Part shown: in pieces, positions 1-7,833 of the stretch
How positions within the stretch are numbered: position 1 is the first letter of the stretch
Layout of the letters: every line of letters starts with the position of its first letter
Source: DUUS01 sp964416365
GTDB taxonomy: Bacteria; Bacillota_I; Bacilli_A; RF39; UBA660
Reading direction: 5' to 3'
Length of the DNA stretch: 23,140 nucleotides
Assembly (NCBI GenBank): GCA_964416365.1
Contig: CAYQDO010000014.1
Coordinates: 1-23,140, forward strand
Program-made: the position numbers and the translations under genes
Notes under the pieces: model-generated
Databases searched by the model: none
Seen by the model: only the letters and a program-made list of their open reading frames with translations
Told to the model about the DNA's origin: nothing

Positions 1-43
1 AGTCATAAATTATTTTCAATCTATTTATAACTTTGATTATACA

Positions 44-67
44 TGTTATAATAAATTCTGTTATAAT
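44..67 (+). promoter_or_regulatory. Tandem extended -10 promoter elements
   Basis: Two copies of TGTTATAAT, at 44-52 and 59-67, lie just upstream of the first gene. No good -35 hexamer is visible. The second copy would start transcription near 74, giving a leader of about 13 nt that begins at the ribosome-binding site. The motif recurs in front of most genes here. Confidence 0.55.
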
Positions 68-86
68 TTATTTGGGGAGGTTTTGT

Positions 87-512
87 ATGGAAAATAACAA
101 CCATGAATATATAAATGGTATTATTATTGAAATGAAAGATGCTCATCTTTTGGAAACAAAAAAAATAAGTGATAAGCATCATACTTTTGGAGATTTATAT
201 CTGCAAAGAAACATTTTATTTAGTGTTATTTGCAATCAAAATAAGGATATAGCCTGGAAATCTAAAAGACATTACGATGAAGAAAATGATCCCATGTTCA
301 AGGGGGATTTCGTTGTTGGATTAAACACACCAGAAGGTCCTATGTGCTATCATGTTAAATTAATGTATTGGGATTTGTTTGATGTACTTGAAATACCTAA
401 TGCCCCAAAATACGATGGATATACACCTGAAGAAGCACTACTAAAAGTAAGAAGTATTTTGCCTAAAAATAATCAAGAACTTTGTATGAAATTAGTATTT
501 ACTAAAAAATAA
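87..512 (+). CDS. Phage-protein-like orphan, 141 aa
   Basis: Unrecognised function. The ATG at 87 is chosen because GGGGAGG (74-80) sits 6 nt before it; a longer reading from a TTG at 33 would start inside the promoter. The protein is soluble with no signal peptide or membrane segment. Visible motifs are HHTFGDLY (31-38), AWKSKRH (56-62), a WD pair (95-96) and DGYTP (110-114). From memory this order (HTF.DLY, W.S..H, YH..L..WD, DG.TP) resembles a family of small uncharacterised proteins in phages and prophages; that match was not tested. It is a single-gene unit closed by a hairpin terminator, with no other phage genes beside it, so it may be a domesticated or isolated phage gene. Confidence 0.75.
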   Translation: MENNNHEYINGIIIEMKDAHLLETKKISDKHHTFGDLYLQRNILFSVICNQNKDIAWKSKRHYDEENDPMFKGDFVVGLNTPEGPMCYHVKLMYWDLFDVLEIPNAPKYDGYTPEEALLKVRSILPKNNQELCMKLVFTKK

Positions 513-516
513 CCAG

Positions 517-538
517 ACAAGCAATTGCTTGTTTTTTT
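517..538 (+). terminator. Intrinsic terminator of the first gene
   Basis: ACAAGC (517-522), loop AATT, GCTTGT (527-532), then a run of seven T. It lies 5 nt after the stop codon. Confidence 0.85.
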
Positions 539-593
539 GTTACCTAATTAGGTGATTTACATATAATACCATGATAATGAAAGGAGAAAAAAC

Positions 594-1481
594 ATGCAGA
601 TTTATATTTCTTCGTCACTAGAATTACATTTATTTTTTGGTCGAATAATGAAAGAACATGCTCTGTTCCTAGAGATGGGCTTTCCAGGAATACAAAAGGA
701 ATTTATTGAAGAAGCTAGGTGGTATCAAAATCAATTTGAAAAATTACTAACTGAGGTTGTAAATATTAGTAATGGCTATGTCCGTCCCCAAGTACTAACT
801 TCAGGTGAACTAGTTACAAATTATACTTTAAATACTGAAATGAAAACTGAAAAACTTACCGGTATCCCAATTAATAAAAATATAACTATAATGGAAACTA
901 ATATGTTAGCTACCTATAATAGAAATGTTGAAACAGTTTCAGAAATTGATGTAAAAAAAATAAATGCTTATACTATTAGATTACTAGACGGTTTAATTAA
1001 CTTAAAACAAAGAATATTAGATGGAATGCTTTCTTGTAATTTATTTACTATAAATTATCCATTATTAATTGATCATATTATGAGAGAAGCTAAATTATAT
1101 CAATCTCACTTAAAAGCCTTAGAAAGTGGTCAAGACATCACAATAAAAAATGTTCAACAAGAAGAACTATTTTGGAATCAAATAATGATGGAACATGCTT
1201 TATTTATTCGTGGACTTCTTGATCCAACCGAAAATGATTTAATAAATACGGCTAATGATTTTGCCAATGAATATAATATGTTACTAGAAGATGTAGATAA
1301 AGCTATGGATTTAAATAATCTAACTGAAAAATCATACCAAGAAACCTTAAAGTATCGAGATTTTAAAGAGGCAGGACTAAAAGGTATCGACAATTGTGAA
1401 ATAAAATCAATTATTATTCCCCTACTTGCCGATCATGTTCTACGTGAAGCCAATCATTACCTACGTATCTTAAAAAATTAA
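594..1481 (+). CDS. DUF2935 tandem four-helix (ferritin-like) protein
   Basis: 295 aa, all-helical in appearance, with two internal copies of one domain. Copy one (about 1-175) carries EHALFLE (21-27) and DHIMREAKLY (160-169); copy two (about 185-295) carries EHALFIR (200-206) and DHVLREANHY (280-289). Repeated E-H and D-H..RE motifs on helices are typical of DUF2935 (PF11155), a Bacillus/Clostridium family with a ferritin-like bundle and probable metal ligands; its biochemical role is not established. Start ATG at 594 follows AAGGAG (581-586) at 7 nt spacing. A TATAAT at 562-567 could be its promoter. It appears monocistronic. A link to the collagen-like protein downstream is possible, but a terminator separates them. 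Confidence 0.88.
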   Translation: MQIYISSSLELHLFFGRIMKEHALFLEMGFPGIQKEFIEEARWYQNQFEKLLTEVVNISNGYVRPQVLTSGELVTNYTLNTEMKTEKLTGIPINKNITIMETNMLATYNRNVETVSEIDVKKINAYTIRLLDGLINLKQRILDGMLSCNLFTINYPLLIDHIMREAKLYQSHLKALESGQDITIKNVQQEELFWNQIMMEHALFIRGLLDPTENDLINTANDFANEYNMLLEDVDKAMDLNNLTEKSYQETLKYRDFKEAGLKGIDNCEIKSIIIPLLADHVLREANHYLRILKN

Positions 1482-1522
1482 TATTTAATTGTTTTATTTA
1501 AATATTAAAAATCACTATAATT

Positions 1523-1531
1523 TGATATAAT
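1523..1531 (+). promoter_or_regulatory. Extended -10 promoter with no gene directly behind it
   Basis: TGATATAAT, identical to the elements in front of the genes at 7834, 8806 and 10569. Transcription would start near 1538, but the next start codon with a ribosome-binding site is at 1808 and a terminator lies at 1711-1740. Confidence 0.5.
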
Positions 1532-1537
1532 TTATCC

Positions 1538-1740
1538 AGAGACTAATTGAATGAATGGTAGAAATAATAGTTAAATCAAAAGACAAATAAATAATGGCAA
1601 AAAGAATTATTTTTGAATATTTATCAATAATATTTATCTTTCCATAATTTTATGAGGTATATTAATTATATTAAATTACTTTTTAAAAATGGAATTAAAA
1701 ATATCTTATAAAAGTTTGATTAAATCAAACTTTTTTTATT
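1538..1740 (+). ncRNA. Candidate small RNA or terminated leader, about 200 nt
   Basis: This accounts for the gene-free stretch 1482-1807. It starts behind the extended -10 at 1523-1531 and ends at a strong hairpin plus T-run. No open frame with a ribosome-binding site lies inside; the longest readable piece is a 17-codon ATG frame at about 1594. AATCAAA at 1574-1580 can pair with TTTGATT at 1715-1721, the 5' arm of the terminator, so a competing fold is possible. It does not match any RNA family I can recall. The stretch also has an AT-only inverted repeat at about 1480-1510 (TAATATTTAA / TTAAATATTA). Confidence 0.35.
1711..1740 (+). terminator. Intrinsic terminator
   Basis: AAAGTTTGAT (1711-1720), loop TAA, ATCAAACTTT (1724-1733), followed by T-rich sequence to about 1745. 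Ten perfect base pairs. It separates the DUF2935/small-RNA unit from the collagen-like gene. Confidence 0.88.
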
Positions 1741-1807
1741 TTTTTGTATAGTTTAATTATTTAGCAAAATAAAAAAATCATAGTATACATAGAAAGGAGC
1801 GTGAAAT

Positions 1808-2509
1808 ATGTATTCTTCTCAATTTGGCGTAAAAAAATTAAAAGATAGTGATAAATGTATCCCAATCACATATTTCTGCTGCGGACCTACCGGAGCTACT
1901 GGACCGACTGGACCGACTGGACCGACTGGACCGACTGGGCCTGCTGGAGGACCTACCGGACCTACTGGCGCTACTGGACCGACTGGACCTACTGGACCGA
2001 CTGGAGCTGATGGGGCTATTGGACCTACCGGGCCGACTGGAGCTGACGGAGCTATTGGACCTACCGGGCCGACTGGACCTACTGGAGCTGATGGGGCACA
2101 AGATTTAAGTATATATTTAGCAACTGATCAATCTATTAGTGATGGTGGGTGGCTTGGATTAGGAACTTCTTCATCCGAATCAAATTTTGCAAGAAGTACT
2201 ATTGTAATTCCACATAATGCTATTATTACTGGTATAATACTAAATATTAGAAACAATACATTACCTGATTCTACAGTAACCGCAACAATTTTTACCAGTC
2301 CATGTGGATTTGTAGATCCTATAGACACTGGATTATCAGTTACTATAACGGGACCTAGTAGCGAAGAAAATCCAAATTGTTTGGGTATGGCGACAGGTAA
2401 TGTTGCTATAACCCAAGGACATCTATTATCAGTACAAATTACTACAGGTGAAGGTGTTGGTGCATTAAATGAAGGTGCAGCTGTTACTATTTTATTAACT
2501 TTGCCATAA
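1808..2509 (+). CDS. Collagen-like (Gly-X-Thr) surface protein with BclA/BclB-like C-terminal domain
   Basis: 233 aa. The first 25 residues are polar and end in a Cys-Cys pair (C24, C25). Residues 26-98 are collagen triplets, mostly GPT with GAT, GAD and GAI: 7 triplets, one extra Gly at 47, then 17 triplets. Residues 99-233 form a Ser/Thr/Ile-rich, probably beta domain, as in Bacillus/Clostridium exosporium proteins of the BclA/BclB type, where the C-terminal jelly-roll domain trimerises and sits at the tip of a hair-like filament. There is no signal peptide or sortase motif; exosporium BclA proteins are likewise exported without one. Start ATG at 1808 follows GAAAGGAG (1792-1799). Spore-coat versus vegetative-surface location cannot be told from the sequence. 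Confidence 0.88.
   Translation: MYSSQFGVKKLKDSDKCIPITYFCCGPTGATGPTGPTGPTGPTGPAGGPTGPTGATGPTGPTGPTGADGAIGPTGPTGADGAIGPTGPTGPTGADGAQDLSIYLATDQSISDGGWLGLGTSSSESNFARSTIVIPHNAIITGIILNIRNNTLPDSTVTATIFTSPCGFVDPIDTGLSVTITGPSSEENPNCLGMATGNVAITQGHLLSVQITTGEGVGALNEGAAVTILLTLP
1883..2101 (+). repeat. Collagen-triplet coding repeat
   Basis: A run of 9-nt units such as GGACCGACT, far more GC-rich than the surroundings. Within it a 36-nt unit (GAD GAI GPT GPT) occurs twice in tandem at 2003-2074, differing at few third positions, with a partial third copy after it. Such repeats usually change length by slippage. Confidence 0.93.
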
Positions 2510-2613
2510 ACAATACTTATTTAATAATTATTAACAGTGGATTTTCAAGTATATCCGAGCTACCTTACAAGGTGGTGCTTAAGCAACATTAACAGTAGTC
2601 CGTTTAGCATAAG

Positions 2614-2642
2614 AAAAGATAGAATTATAATTCTATCTTTTT
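2614..2642. terminator. Bidirectional terminator between convergent genes
   Basis: A 28-nt perfect palindrome, arms AAAAGATAGAAT and ATTCTATCTTTT around TATA, with T-runs on both strands. It closes the collagen-like gene (+) and overlaps the stop codon of the ABC permease (-). Confidence 0.88.
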
Positions 2643-3774
2643 ATTTGGTTTTCATTTTTTTCAAAATAACCAAGTTAATTATGTAATATAATAGTCCAAA
2701 TAAAAGTACTATACCCATATTAATAATAATTGGTTTAAGATTTTCAAAACTATAATTAGTTAAGATTACAATATCATTATTATTTTTTATAAACCAATAT
2801 GAAGGAAATATCTTGGCAATTTTTAGTACAGAACTCCCTAATATTTCTTGAGGAACAAAAGCGCCACATATAAAACTAGTACCTAAAGAAACAACGTTAT
2901 TAATTGCGTTCATTACTTCTTTATTTTGAATGTTATTACCAATTAAGAATCCTATAGATAATGCTGTCAAGCAGAAAACAAATAAATTAATTATTAATAA
3001 TATTCCCTGTTTATTAAGTAAATCAGTTTTAAAAAAACAAAATCCTAAAATAACGAATAATAACCAAATCATTAAGGTAATTATTAAATTGGAAATAAAT
3101 AATAGCCTACTTTGTTTATTATATGGCATCGGACTAATCATATTTCTTTTTTTGATAATTGCATTTTTAAATGAACTCATTGTTATACCGATAATCATAA
3201 CGGTCATGGCTATTACTGAATAATTAGAAAAATTATACAAATAATTAGCGGCATAATTATTCTCTTTTTTCTGGATTAAAACAACTTCAGTTTCATCTTT
3301 TAAATCTTCTTCAATATAATTAACTAATTTTTCTTCACTGATATCATTGGCATTATAAAGATTAGCAATATTCAAATAACGATTCAAATACATCAAAGCA
3401 TATGTGGAACTAAAAGAATCCGGGACTCTTTCAAATTTTATTTGGGGATCATTATTTCTTAAAAAATCATCAGTAAAATTATCTGGAAAATTTAAGATTA
3501 AATCAACCTTACGATTAAATAAAGCATCTTTTAAATCTTCTAAATTAATTTCAATAATGTTAGAATTCTTCTTAATATATGTAAGGAAAGATTTCATTAA
3601 TGTTGTATCTTCCATATTCACGAGGGCAATATTAGGTTTCTTTGCTGTGAATTCATTAGTTTGATTATTAGTGCTCGTAAATATTACTGAAAATAGTGTA
3701 AAAATTACTAAATATAATAAAATTAATCCAATATGTTTTTTTATTATTTTAAGGTATGTATTAAATACTATCAT
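2641..3774 (-). CDS. ABC-2 type exporter permease (second subunit)
   Basis: 377 aa. Membrane segments are seen at about 14-33, 184-202, 225-247, 258-279, 288-306 and 349-371. A large soluble loop (about 35-180) lies between the first and second. This one-plus-five layout is that of the ABC2_membrane_3 group of drug, peptide and lipid exporters. Start ATG at 3774 follows AAGGAGG at 8 nt spacing inside the 3' end of the preceding permease gene, giving a 14-nt overlap and likely translational coupling. It is the last gene of a three-gene operon. The substrate cannot be read from the sequence. Confidence 0.88.
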   Translation of the reverse strand: MIVFNTYLKIIKKHIGLILLYLVIFTLFSVIFTSTNNQTNEFTAKKPNIALVNMEDTTLMKSFLTYIKKNSNIIEINLEDLKDALFNRKVDLILNFPDNFTDDFLRNNDPQIKFERVPDSFSSTYALMYLNRYLNIANLYNANDISEEKLVNYIEEDLKDETEVVLIQKKENNYAANYLYNFSNYSVIAMTVMIIGITMSSFKNAIIKKRNMISPMPYNKQSRLLFISNLIITLMIWLLFVILGFCFFKTDLLNKQGILLIINLFVFCLTALSIGFLIGNNIQNKEVMNAINNVVSLGTSFICGAFVPQEILGSSVLKIAKIFPSYWFIKNNNDIVILTNYSFENLKPIIINMGIVLLFGLLYYIINLVILKKMKTK

Positions 3775-4882
3775 ATTTTTTCCTCCTTAAAATAACATAA
3801 GAAGTTGTTATCATTATAAATGTAAATATTAATAAACTAAATAAGTTTTGAAAATAAATATTTAGATCATCATAATAATAAAGAGAATATAATGCTTTCA
3901 TTATCATTGTTACAGGATTAATTTGTCCCAGTATGGGAATATTTTGATCAATTAATTCTCTTATATTGCTTATCATCATACCAGATAAAAAAGATAATGA
4001 CATCGTAACAGATATTAAGATTCCTACTTTTGTATCTTCATTTTTTTTATTTGATAATCCTATTAAGGCACCTAAACTTATACCAGCTAAAGTACCTGCT
4101 ATCGCTAAAATTATTAAAGGTAAAGTTTGCGTACCAAAATCAACTTTTAAAATATAATTTAAGTATCCTAATAAAATCAATATTTCGGTAAATTGAATAA
4201 TGAAAGCTATTAGCAAAGAAATTAGAAGTAATTTTAGTTTATGAATTGGTGATACATTTATCCGTGCTGCTTTTTTGCTTAGATTAGATTCACTATCAAT
4301 AACAGCGTTAATTCCGAAAATGCCACCATATAAACAAGACATCCCAATTAAAGTATAGAAATATGTAACGATAAAACTGATTTTTTCATTACTAACATCA
4401 TTGAAATAATCTTTATTTAAATCTTCCATAACTAGATTTTTTAAATCTTGTTTATCCAAAACAATATGATTAATAGCACTGCTTACTTGATGAAAATTAT
4501 CCACTACACTTTTAATTATGGATTGTGATATACCATTTTCTTTTACAAAAACTTTTATTTTATCTTCTACTAATATATATCCCTTTATTTTATTATCATT
4601 AAGTAAATCCTGAGCTTCTTTTAAATTAACATATTGAGAATTAAAAATTTTTTCTTCTGTCGATAAAGCACTGATTAAGTCTTTAAAGTTTTCATTAGTA
4701 TTAAATTCCTCATTATTAACAACAGCTATATCAATAGTATCAAATTTTTCACTCTCATCAATATTGGAAAAAGCCAAATTAAAGAAAGTACCTAAAGCAA
4801 TTGGAAAAATTAATGTCCAGAAAATAAGGGATTTCTTTTTTAAAATTATTTTGAATTGATTGATAAATATATGTGAGAACAT
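3761..4882 (-). CDS. ABC-2 type exporter permease (first subunit)
   Basis: 373 aa, with the same layout as its neighbour: one N-terminal membrane helix (about 19-38), an extracytoplasmic loop to about 165, then five helices near 168-194, 216-242, 254-276, 286-305 and 346-364. The two permeases are diverged paralogues and probably form the heterodimeric membrane part of one exporter. Start ATG at 4882 lies one nucleotide after the stop of the ATPase gene, with GAGGGA just upstream, so the two are coupled. Efflux of a drug, antimicrobial peptide or lipid is typical of this class; the specific substrate is unknown. Confidence 0.9.
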   Translation of the reverse strand: MFSHIFINQFKIILKKKSLIFWTLIFPIALGTFFNLAFSNIDESEKFDTIDIAVVNNEEFNTNENFKDLISALSTEEKIFNSQYVNLKEAQDLLNDNKIKGYILVEDKIKVFVKENGISQSIIKSVVDNFHQVSSAINHIVLDKQDLKNLVMEDLNKDYFNDVSNEKISFIVTYFYTLIGMSCLYGGIFGINAVIDSESNLSKKAARINVSPIHKLKLLLISLLIAFIIQFTEILILLGYLNYILKVDFGTQTLPLIILAIAGTLAGISLGALIGLSNKKNEDTKVGILISVTMSLSFLSGMMISNIRELIDQNIPILGQINPVTMIMKALYSLYYYDDLNIYFQNLFSLLIFTFIMITTSYVILRRKKYDSI

Positions 4883-4883
4883 G

Positions 4884-5822
4884 TTAATCCCTCAATTCTT
4901 TACCAGTTAATTCTAAAAATACATCATTTAATGTCGGTAACTCAGAGAAAAATTTATTATACTTTATTTTCTTATCTTTCATAAATTCAATAAGATTTAA
5001 TATATTGTCTTTGCCTTTTTTAAAAGTTAAATATAAAATATGACCATCGTAATTTACTTCTTCAATATTTTTAAATTTACTTATTTCATTAATAATGTCA
5101 ATTGAAAGATCCTCAACTTCGACGGTTACTTTTTCTTCTATATTTGTTAGTTCTTTTAATTCTTTGGCTGTTCCACTGGCAATAATTTCTCCTTTATCTA
5201 AAATAATGATACGATCACAAAGAATTTCAACTTCCTCCATATAATGAGTTGTATAAATAATGGTTGCTCCCTCTTGATTTAACTTTTTAATGCCTTCTAA
5301 TATATTATTACGACTTTGTGGATCAACAGCAACGGTCGGTTCATCTAAAAAGATTATATTGGGCTTATGAGCTATCCCGCAGGCAATATTTAATCTTCTT
5401 AATAATCCACCACTTAGCTTTTTTGGATGAAAATCCTTAAATTCATTTAATCCCACTAAATTAATAGCGTCTTCAACATATTTCTTTCTAATATCTTTTT
5501 CTTTAATATATAAACCACAGAAATAATTAATGTTTTCATATACTGTCAATTCATCAAATACAGCAATATCTTGAAATACAACCCCTATTTGCTTTTTAAT
5601 ATCATAAGATTCCGGAGTCATTTTTTTACCTAAAATTTTTATTTCCCCACTGTCAAAATTTAATAATGATAAAATACAATTGATAGTGGTAGATTTCCCA
5701 CTTCCATTTGGACCTAAAAGTCCTAATATTTCTTTATCTTTTACAATATAACTTAAATCTTTAACAGCTTGTAAACCTTTATAGCTTTTGTTTAATTTTT
5801 TAATCTCAATTATATTATTCAT
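4884..5822 (-). CDS. ABC-2 exporter ATP-binding subunit
   Basis: 312 aa, cytoplasmic ATPase powering the two permeases that follow. Visible motifs: Walker A GPNGSGKST (37-45), Q-loop Q84, signature LSGGL (136-140), Walker B IIFLDE (156-161) and switch His H193. Residues from about 215 form the DUF4162-type C-terminal extension found in daunorubicin-resistance-like (DrrA/CcmA) ATPases. The ATG at 5822 is chosen because GGAGG lies 5 nt upstream; an in-frame TTG four codons earlier overlaps that site. An extended -10 (TGTTATAAT, 5856-5848) gives a leader of about 19 nt. First gene of the operon 5822-2641. Confidence 0.94.
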   Translation of the reverse strand: MNNIIEIKKLNKSYKGLQAVKDLSYIVKDKEILGLLGPNGSGKSTTINCILSLLNFDSGEIKILGKKMTPESYDIKKQIGVVFQDIAVFDELTVYENINYFCGLYIKEKDIRKKYVEDAINLVGLNEFKDFHPKKLSGGLLRRLNIACGIAHKPNIIFLDEPTVAVDPQSRNNILEGIKKLNQEGATIIYTTHYMEEVEILCDRIIILDKGEIIASGTAKELKELTNIEEKVTVEVEDLSIDIINEISKFKNIEEVNYDGHILYLTFKKGKDNILNLIEFMKDKKIKYNKFFSELPTLNDVFLELTGKELRD

Positions 5823-5847
5823 TATAACCTCCAAGCACGCTTATTTA

Positions 5848-5856
5848 ATTATAACA
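5848..5856 (-). promoter_or_regulatory. Extended -10 promoter of the ABC-2 operon
   Basis: TGTTATAAT read on the minus strand. It is divergent from the promoter at 5891-5899, and the two share a short AT-rich spacer. Confidence 0.6.
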
Positions 5857-5890
5857 TAATATTTCTTTACTTTTAATAATTATGGGGATG

Positions 5891-5899
5891 TGATACAAT
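5891..5899 (+). promoter_or_regulatory. Extended -10 promoter
   Basis: TGATACAAT, a one-base variant of the recurring element, 22 nt upstream of the ATG at 5921. Confidence 0.5.
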
Positions 5900-5920
5900 T
5901 TATTTAAATAAGGAGTAAAG

Positions 5921-6568
5921 ATGAAAAAGAAAAATATAATTTTAAGCATTTTTTTAGTAATATTATCGTTAAGTATCGTATTTAGATATATTGATTTTTT
6001 CCTAATCAAATCTGATAAAAAACCATTGTTTGCTGTACTGGTTACGAGGTACAAAGATGGTGGAAGTATAGAATATTGGGGATTAGGATATAAAGTTATT
6101 AGTTGTCATAATCTAAGTGGTGATAATTCTCAAAATTTAGGTTTTTATACGATGAATATAGATAGCATCTGCATGAATAGTTCGGAAGTGTATACTTTAT
6201 ATCACAAAGTCATAGATAATTTAATTGGTGGTGGTATAAATTCTGAATATTTAAGTTTAGATATAAGCAGTTTTGAATTATTGGATGATTATTATAAGAA
6301 TCTACTTGTTGAATATTGTCAAAAATATAATAATAATGTTCTAACCTATTCATATGAAGAATTAAAAGAAAATGGATACGCTGAAGAAAATGATTTAGAT
6401 TTAAAAGGTCATCTAATAAGTATCAGTAAATTTGATAAATTCAATAATGAAATAGTTTTAGAGATTGGTTTATATCATGCAAGTTTAGGAGCTAAAGGTT
6501 ACGGCTATCGAGCTACTTTTGAAAATAATACTTGGAAAATAGCTCAAAAATATACATTTGTAAGTTAA
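5921..6568 (+). CDS. Membrane-anchored protein of unknown function
   Basis: 215 aa. One N-terminal hydrophobic segment (about 5-28) after a Lys-rich start looks like an uncleaved signal anchor; there is no lipobox. The rest is polar and should lie outside the membrane. KDGGSIEYWGLGYKV (45-59) resembles short membrane-proximal segments of small Gram-positive membrane proteins, but I do not recognise a named family. ATG at 5921 follows AAGGAG (5910-5915) at 5 nt. It is transcribed alone, divergently from the ABC-2 exporter, so a shared regulatory region is possible. It ends at a terminator shared with the convergent gene at 6632. Confidence 0.75.
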   Translation: MKKKNIILSIFLVILSLSIVFRYIDFFLIKSDKKPLFAVLVTRYKDGGSIEYWGLGYKVISCHNLSGDNSQNLGFYTMNIDSICMNSSEVYTLYHKVIDNLIGGGINSEYLSLDISSFELLDDYYKNLLVEYCQKYNNNVLTYSYEELKENGYAEENDLDLKGHLISISKFDKFNNEIVLEIGLYHASLGAKGYGYRATFENNTWKIAQKYTFVS

Positions 6569-6588
6569 AAAACTAATTTAAAAAAATA

Positions 6589-6620
6589 AAAATCAGGCAA
6601 ATATTATGTCTGATTTTATT
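6589..6620. terminator. Bidirectional terminator between convergent genes
   Basis: AAAATCAG (6589-6596) and CTGATTTT (6610-6617) around a 13-nt loop, with T-runs on both strands. Confidence 0.82.
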
Positions 6621-6631
6621 TTAAAACTTTT

Positions 6632-7741
6632 TTACCACATTTCTGTATAATTTCCGGTACTTTTATAAATATCGTCCATTAAAATAATGTAATCGAAATT
6701 ATCTGATTTTAACAACTCATCGTATTTTGTTAATGTAACTAATCTTACTTCAGGTGGTAAAGATTCGGCAATATAAATATATTCTTCATCTAAACCGATA
6801 ATAATGGCAACATGTCCATCACGACCAATTATATCTCCAACTTTTACTTTACCACTTTGCATTAATTCTTTGGTTATTGGTATGTTTTCACCTAAATCTC
6901 CGACATCGTCATCGCGAATGGTATTACCAGCTCCAGAATCACCAACATCAAATCCACCATTTAATAACACCCAAGTAATAAAGCCACTACAAGTAAAACC
7001 ATTTGGCCTTTGACCTCCTAAAAAGGCATCATACAAATTACAACCCCAAATAGCCGGTCCAAATCTTTTTGACGTAATAGATTCAAATTTACTTTCGTGT
7101 AAGTATAAACCACGGTGATAATATCTACCTTCTCCATCTACATGACTTTGACCAGTATGATTATTTAATCTACCATTTTCGTTAAAATACCTGATTCTAT
7201 ATTGAAATTCTAAAAGGATGAATCTAGCTACTGCTACAGGTCCCATTCTAGTTCCATATCCAGCTTCATTGATTCTATCATAAAAAAGTTCATCTAATAA
7301 TTTAGCTTCTTCTTCAGAATATCTTTTACAAGGTAAATATGATTTAGACTTATTTATTTTGGGAGTAGTAACTAAATCAGTCACAATTACTTCTATCTCC
7401 TTGTTTACATCATCAGTTGTAATTACAGAAACATTGGATATTCCTGGGGCGATACCCTTAACTAAACCTTTACTAACCGTAGCAATATTTTCATCACTAC
7501 TACTCCAAGTAACTTCCATTTCCTTATTTTTATTTGTTTCAATATTTGCTTCTAATTGATACTCTTCGCCAACTGCTAAATAAAGCTTCTCTTTATTTAA
7601 ATTAATATTTAAAGTTTTCAAAGACGTATTCTTTGATTTATAAGAAATCCCTTTACTTAAATTTAAATCATCTTTAAAAAAAGCAAATATAGATAAACAT
7701 ACTATAAAAAACAAGATGGTTATTTTTGTTTTTCTATACAT
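6632..7741 (-). CDS. Secreted Ig-like (BIG2) plus NlpC/P60-like cysteine hydrolase
   Basis: 369 aa. An N-terminal hydrophobic segment (about 6-22) acts as signal or anchor. Residues about 43-122 form one BIG2 Ig-like domain (VTWSSSDENIATV at 77-89, then GLVKGIAPG), which usually binds the wall or acts as a spacer. The C-terminal part has the NlpC/P60-type pattern: Cys 251 in GFTCSGF and His 310 in DGHVAIIIG, preceded by a KVGDII turn. These enzymes cut peptidoglycan stem peptides or related amides. A roughly 100-residue region (150-245) between the domains is unassigned. ATG at 7741 is preferred over GTG at 7750. No clear Shine-Dalgarno is seen, and the TGATATACT element at 7766-7758 leaves a leader of only about 10 nt. 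Confidence 0.85.
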   Translation of the reverse strand: MYRKTKITILFFIVCLSIFAFFKDDLNLSKGISYKSKNTSLKTLNINLNKEKLYLAVGEEYQLEANIETNKNKEMEVTWSSSDENIATVSKGLVKGIAPGISNVSVITTDDVNKEIEVIVTDLVTTPKINKSKSYLPCKRYSEEEAKLLDELFYDRINEAGYGTRMGPVAVARFILLEFQYRIRYFNENGRLNNHTGQSHVDGEGRYYHRGLYLHESKFESITSKRFGPAIWGCNLYDAFLGGQRPNGFTCSGFITWVLLNGGFDVGDSGAGNTIRDDDVGDLGENIPITKELMQSGKVKVGDIIGRDGHVAIIIGLDEEYIYIAESLPPEVRLVTLTKYDELLKSDNFDYIILMDDIYKSTGNYTEMW

Positions 7742-7757
7742 AATAATCACTAGGGTA

Positions 7758-7766
7758 AGTATATCA
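7758..7766 (-). promoter_or_regulatory. Extended -10 promoter of the BIG2-NlpC gene
   Basis: TGATATACT on the minus strand, with a predicted leader of about 10 nt. It is divergent from the promoter at 7804-7812. Confidence 0.5.
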
Positions 7767-7803
7767 TGAAAATTTAAATTCTGAAATCAAATTAGATATA
7801 TTT

Positions 7804-7812
7804 TGATATAAT
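7804..7812 (+). promoter_or_regulatory. Extended -10 promoter of the queuosine-salvage gene
   Basis: TGATATAAT, 22 nt upstream of the start codon at 7834. No convincing -35. Confidence 0.6.
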
Positions 7813-7833
7813 ATACGTTAAGGAGATATTGCC

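Noticed and set aside
1480..1510. AT-only inverted repeat after the DUF2935 gene as its terminator
   Set aside because: The stem has no G-C pairs and is followed by A, not T, on the plus strand.
1779..1787. Sporulation sigma-K-like -10 (CATAGTATA, fits CATAnnnTA) before the collagen-like gene
   Set aside because: The pattern is loose in such AT-rich DNA, no -35 is seen, and the start site would fall in the ribosome-binding site.
1838..2108. Long open frames in other phases across the collagen repeat
   Set aside because: They are Arg/Ser- or Leu/Asp-rich shadows of the 9-nt repeat, without their own ribosome-binding sites.
5384..5420. Unusual ABC signature LSGGLLRR in the ABC-2 ATPase
   Set aside because: LSGG is intact, and variation after it (LSGGMKRR and the like) is normal for this DrrA-like group.
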